Positions 61,001 to 64,000 of a DNA stretch of 64,000 nt are shown one piece after another. Position 1 is the stretch's first letter, and every line of letters starts with the position of its first letter. This DNA is from CAVZZG01 sp963779685. GTDB taxonomy: Bacteria > Actinomycetota > Thermoleophilia > Gaiellales > F1-60-MAGs149. Made by a program: the position numbers and the translations under genes. The notes below the pieces were generated by a model, which had not been told where the DNA came from, made no database searches, and saw only the letters and a list, made by a program, of their open reading frames with translations. The stretch lies in assembly GCA_963779685.1 (NCBI GenBank), contig CAVZZG010000003.1, positions 124,001 to 188,000 on the forward strand, read 5' to 3'.

Positions 61001-61554
61001 GCTATACCGAGAAAACACGAGCGGCGATGCGTTTCGCCAGCGAGGCGCACGCCGGACAGTTCCGCAAGGGCACCGACACGCCCTTCATCCTCCACCCGGT
61101 GGCGGTCGTCCAGGTGCTGGCCGCCTCCGGGGCCTCCGAGGACGTGATCTGCGCCGGCTATCTCCACGACGTCGTCGAGGACTCGCCCGTCACGCTCGAG
61201 ACGATCGAGGCGGCGTTCGGCGCCCGGGTCGCCGAGCTGGTCGCGGCCGTCACCGAGCGGAAGGCGCTGCCCTGGCTGAAGCGCAAGCGGGAGGTGATCT
61301 CGCGGCTCGAGACCGCCGACGACGAGGTGCTGCTGCTCAAGGGCGCCGACCTCCTCGTCAACGTCACCGATGTCGTGCTCGACCACGCCGAACTCGGCGA
61401 CGCGATCTGGTCGCGGTTCCGCCGTGGCCCGGCCGAACAGGTGTGGTACTACGGCTCGAGCGCCGACGTCGTCCTGACGCGGCTGAAGGGCTACGGCCTG
61501 ATGCGGACGGCGCTGCGCGAGCGGATCGCCGAGCTTCGCCGGCTCGTTACGTGA
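60997..61554 (+). CDS. stand-alone RSH-type HD hydrolase (MESH1/SAH-like)
   Basis: 185-residue HD-domain protein. The metal and substrate motifs are EAHAGQFRKG (His18), FILHPVAVV (His33), AGYLHDVVEDSP (His57, Asp58, Glu61, Asp62) and the later KGADLLVNVTDV Asp. This is the (p)ppGpp hydrolase half of RelA/SpoT without synthetase or TGS domains, so it may remove ppGpp or another pyrophosphate nucleotide. ATG 60997 overlaps the lipoprotein stop. Its 3' end overlaps the tadC gene tail-to-tail by 8 bases. Confidence 0.85.
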   Translation: MSYTEKTRAAMRFASEAHAGQFRKGTDTPFILHPVAVVQVLAASGASEDVICAGYLHDVVEDSPVTLETIEAAFGARVAELVAAVTERKALPWLKRKREVISRLETADDEVLLLKGADLLVNVTDVVLDHAELGDAIWSRFRRGPAEQVWYYGSSADVVLTRLKGYGLMRTALRERIAELRRLVT

Positions 61555-62446
61555 ACAGGGCCAGCAGGTTGAGCATGGCCGGCCCGAGCACGACGATGAA
61601 CATTGCCGGGAAGATGAAGACCGCCGTCGGGAAGAGCATCTTGATCGGCGCCTTCATGGCGCGCTCCTCGGCCTGCATCTGACGGCGGTGGCGCATGTCC
61701 TGCGCCTGGACGCGCAGGATCCGGCCCAAGGACAGGCCCAGCTGATCGGCCTGGATGATGGATCGCGCGAACGCGGTCGTCTCGGGCGTGTCGACGCGGT
61801 CGGAGAAGTTCCTCAGCGCCTTGCCGCGGCTCTCGCCGATGCGCATCTCGTGCAGCACCACGCGCATCTCCTCGACCAGGGGGCCGTACATGCGCTCGCA
61901 CACCTTCGCGATCGCGGCGTCGAACCCGAGGCCGGCCTCGACCGACACGGTGAGCAGGTCGAGGATGTCGGGCATCTGGGCGACCATGTCCTCGCGGCGG
62001 CCGCGCGTGCGCAGGCTCAGGTAGTAGTCGGGGAACACGAACGCCGCAGCCGCGCCGCCGAGCGCGATCAGCACGCCGCTCATCGGGCTGCCGCCGGTGA
62101 CGGTCATGACGCCGCCGAAGACCAGGAACAGGCCGGCGATCAGCGCCTTGCCGGCCAGGTAGGTCGTCGGGTTCGAGTTGACCATACCGGCCGCGTTGAG
62201 CTTCCGGCGCGTCTCCTCCACCGAGCCCTTCGGTGTCGCCCGCAGCGCGATGCGGGCCATCCGCTGCGCCATCGGGCCGACCATGCGGTCGGACACGGTC
62301 TTGCCGAGCTCCTGATCGCGGAGCGTGTAGCCGCCGTAGCTCTTGGCCCGCCGCAGCGAGACCGAGACGCTCTTCTGGCCGGCCGTGAGGCCCTGGATGC
62401 CGAAGTACGTGGCGACGGCGATGAGGATGACTGCGAGTGCCAGCAT
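61547..62446 (-). CDS. tadC: Tad pilus membrane protein TadC (type II secretion F family)
   Basis: 299 residues. An N-terminal helix (LALAVILIAVATYFGIQ) is followed by two more (KALIAGLFLVFGGVMTV, VLIALGGAAAAFVFPDYYL) and the T2SSF domain MPDILDLLTVSVEAGLGFDAA (signature leucines and EAG), and a final helix pair (PTAVFIFPAMFIVVLGPAML). It forms the inner-membrane platform of a Flp/Tad pilus with TadB. It lies 3 bases downstream of the VWA-TadB gene. Confidence 0.87.
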   Translation of the reverse strand: MLALAVILIAVATYFGIQGLTAGQKSVSVSLRRAKSYGGYTLRDQELGKTVSDRMVGPMAQRMARIALRATPKGSVEETRRKLNAAGMVNSNPTTYLAGKALIAGLFLVFGGVMTVTGGSPMSGVLIALGGAAAAFVFPDYYLSLRTRGRREDMVAQMPDILDLLTVSVEAGLGFDAAIAKVCERMYGPLVEEMRVVLHEMRIGESRGKALRNFSDRVDTPETTAFARSIIQADQLGLSLGRILRVQAQDMRHRRQMQAEERAMKAPIKMLFPTAVFIFPAMFIVVLGPAMLNLLALFT

Positions 62447-62449
62447 GTG

Positions 62450-64000
62450 TCAGACCTTGAAGGAGACGATTTTCTTGAGGATGAGCGAGCCGATCGAGAT
62501 CGACACGATCGCGATGATGAGCAGGATGTGGCCGGCCGAGGTGGTGAACAGCGGGGCCATGTAGCCGGAGTTGATCGCCGTGATGCCGAGTCCCATGAGG
62601 AACGGCAGCGCCACGAGGGTGTAGGCCGACATCCGCCCCATGGCGCAGAGCGCCTTCACCTTGCGGCGGAACTGCTGGCGCTGGCGGACGGTCTCGGAGA
62701 TCTGGTCGAGCAATTCCGCCATCGAGCCGCCGACCTGGCGCTGGATGTTGACGCTCATCACGACGAACTCGAAGTCGGGCGAGCCGAGCCGCTTGCCCAT
62801 CGCCTCCATGGCGTCGTCGGATGTCCGCCCGAGGCGTACCTCCGACGCGACCCGGCCGAACTCGTTCGCCGCCGGTTCGCCGCCGTCCTTGATGATGGTC
62901 TCGACAGCCTGGTTCCACGAGTGGCCGGCCTTCAGCGAGGCGGCCATCGCGGTCAGGGTGTCCGGCAACTGGTTGTCGAACGCCTTCTGCCGCTTGCGCG
63001 CCTTGAAGCGGACGAAGACCAGCGGCAGCACGAAGCCGAGCGCGAAGAGCGCGAAGGTGAGCACCGGGAAGACCCCGGCGAAGCCGGCGGGCATGCCGAG
63101 GAGGCACGCCAGGCCGACCTGGATGTAGAACAGCTCGCCGGTCTTGATCGGCAGGTCGGCGCGCTCGATCAGCCCGTCGATCCGCCTCCAGAACTTGACG
63201 TTGCGCATGATCCGGTCGGTGCTGGCCGACAGCGACACGAGCAGCGATGTCCGTGGCACCTCCGCCTCCTCGGCCTTCCGGCGCGAGAACTCCGTGTAGC
63301 TCGAGAGCTGGCGGTCGACGGTCTTCACGGGTCGCGGCCGGACGACGGCCATGACCCCGGCGAGCGCGAGCCCGAACACGAAGACGCTGATGGCGATGGT
63401 CGACCACCATGCCCGCGTGATCCACTCCGGCACGACGCCGCGGGACGTGCGCAGAACCGCCGCGCTGCCGCCGACGTAGCCCGTCTGGGCGGAGTCCGAG
63501 CCGGCGCCGACGGTCACCGAGATGTGGCCGGCCGCGGTCGACTTGTAGCCGATGACGTAGGTGTGCGCGATCTCGGTCGCGATCTCACCGTACATGGCGT
63601 CGATGGCGGTCAGGTCGGCGGCGCGGAAGGAGCCCCCGGTGGGGGTGGCGAGCTGCTGTAGCGCGCCGGGTGAGAAGCTGCCGCTCTTGAGTCCGATCGT
63701 GTAGATCGTGACCTGGTCCTTGAGCGCGAGCGCGATCGCGTCCTGCGCCGTCGCCCCGGTCTTGTCGCCGGAGCCGTCCGTGAGGACGATCAGCACGCGC
63801 CGGGCATCGGCCGGCGCCGAGGTGAGTTCCGTGACCGCCGAGATGACGGCGTCGTTGAGGGCGGTGCCGGCGATCGTGTCGTTGGACAGACCGGCCACGG
63901 CCGTCTTGAGCGCCGCCACGTCGGACGTGAGCGGCTGTGCGGTCAGGACGGCGTGCGCGAAGCTGATGACCGTCCCCTGATCGCCGGGGTGGAGCTGATC
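62450..64000 (-). CDS. tadB: VWA-domain/TadB fusion, 5' end beyond the window
   Basis: The visible 516 residues begin inside a von Willebrand factor A domain (GTVISFAHAV, RVLIVLTDGSGDKTG with DGSG, TIYTIGLKSGSFSP). A membrane helix follows (TIAISVFVFGLALAGVMAVV), then a TadB-type T2SSF part with QLPDTLTAMAASLKAGHSW, VMSVNIQRQVGGSMAELL and a helix-rich C-terminus. The frame is open to base 64000, so the MIDAS DxSxS and any signal peptide lie outside. TadC follows immediately. The fusion implies an extracytoplasmic adhesion or sensing domain on the pilus platform. Confidence 0.85.
   Translation of the reverse strand, partial: DQLHPGDQGTVISFAHAVLTAQPLTSDVAALKTAVAGLSNDTIAGTALNDAVISAVTELTSAPADARRVLIVLTDGSGDKTGATAQDAIALALKDQVTIYTIGLKSGSFSPGALQQLATPTGGSFRAADLTAIDAMYGEIATEIAHTYVIGYKSTAAGHISVTVGAGSDSAQTGYVGGSAAVLRTSRGVVPEWITRAWWSTIAISVFVFGLALAGVMAVVRPRPVKTVDRQLSSYTEFSRRKAEEAEVPRTSLLVSLSASTDRIMRNVKFWRRIDGLIERADLPIKTGELFYIQVGLACLLGMPAGFAGVFPVLTFALFALGFVLPLVFVRFKARKRQKAFDNQLPDTLTAMAASLKAGHSWNQAVETIIKDGGEPAANEFGRVASEVRLGRTSDDAMEAMGKRLGSPDFEFVVMSVNIQRQVGGSMAELLDQISETVRQRQQFRRKVKALCAMGRMSAYTLVALPFLMGLGITAINSGYMAPLFTTSAGHILLIIAIVSISIGSLILKKIVSFKV

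Overview
The window is very GC-rich, densely packed bacterial chromosome. Start codons are often GTG, and most genes within operons overlap by 4 bases (ATGA/GTGA). The gene content and order point to an actinobacterium, most plausibly of the Thermoleophilia (Gaiellales/Solirubrobacterales-like). The pointers are mreC-mreD-PBP2-rodA, then the two-gene radical-SAM/DUF2344 pair, an RNase E/G, rplU-rpmA-obg-nadD-rsfS, leuS followed by comEA-comEC-holA, and Tad pilus genes. This placement is inference from content; no 16S gene is present. No phage, transposase, integrase or CRISPR array is visible.

Layout. 1-3066: a FluG-like catabolic module (amidohydrolase, glutamine-synthetase-like gene with two apparent frameshifts, GST). 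3067-6646: short-chain dehydrogenase, a papain-like unknown and glycerol kinase, all on the minus strand. 6681-11020: a lipoprotein, then NAD(P)H-hydrate repair, alanine racemase and a tRNA nucleotidyltransferase. 11197-17522: PHP phosphoesterase (minus) and a complete family-5 peptide/nickel-type ABC importer. 17591-23218: cell-shape operon mreC-mreD-mrdA-rodA. 23199-25642: GH26-like secreted protein and an M20 peptidase (minus). 25730-36212: flavin-type PPOX protein, an unknown, the radical-SAM/DUF2344/RNase E-G group, an antiporter (minus), the L21-L27-Obg-NadD-RsfS operon and tRNA-Ala. 36258-46467: envelope and transport genes, UDP-glucuronate decarboxylase-like epimerase, fatty-acid desaturase, Rpf-like muralytic enzyme, a ThDP decarboxylase, two divergent EamA exporters and an MFS carrier. 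46499-50529: a second, intact GS/amidohydrolase/FluG-like operon, paralogous to the left-end module. 50544-57333: leuS with an attenuator-like leader, a small gene behind a sigma-28-like promoter, comEA-comEC-holA and an orphan ParA. 57454-64000: tRNA-Cys, a FAD oxidoreductase, universal stress protein, PPi-type phosphofructokinase, lipoprotein, stand-alone RSH hydrolase, and TadC plus a VWA-TadB fusion running off the right end.

Three non-coding themes stand out. First, a dispersed intergenic repeat built on a 12-mer (GTCCAAGTGCAC and variants), usually spaced 22 bp, sometimes combined with a 64-bp hairpin module; it appears at 3073-3234, 11061-11186 and 24198-24319. Second, a recurring leaderless promoter layout, a TANNNT-like hexamer 6-7 nt before the start codon, which helps choose starts for a dozen genes. 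Third, structured leaders: the leuS attenuator, a 170-bp imperfect palindrome before the desaturase, and a sigma-28-like promoter.

The only gene-free stretch above 300 bases is 3067-3385, which holds the composite repeat. Smaller gaps at 37422-37625 and 57525-57783 show nothing recognisable apart from a promoter hexamer at the end of the second.
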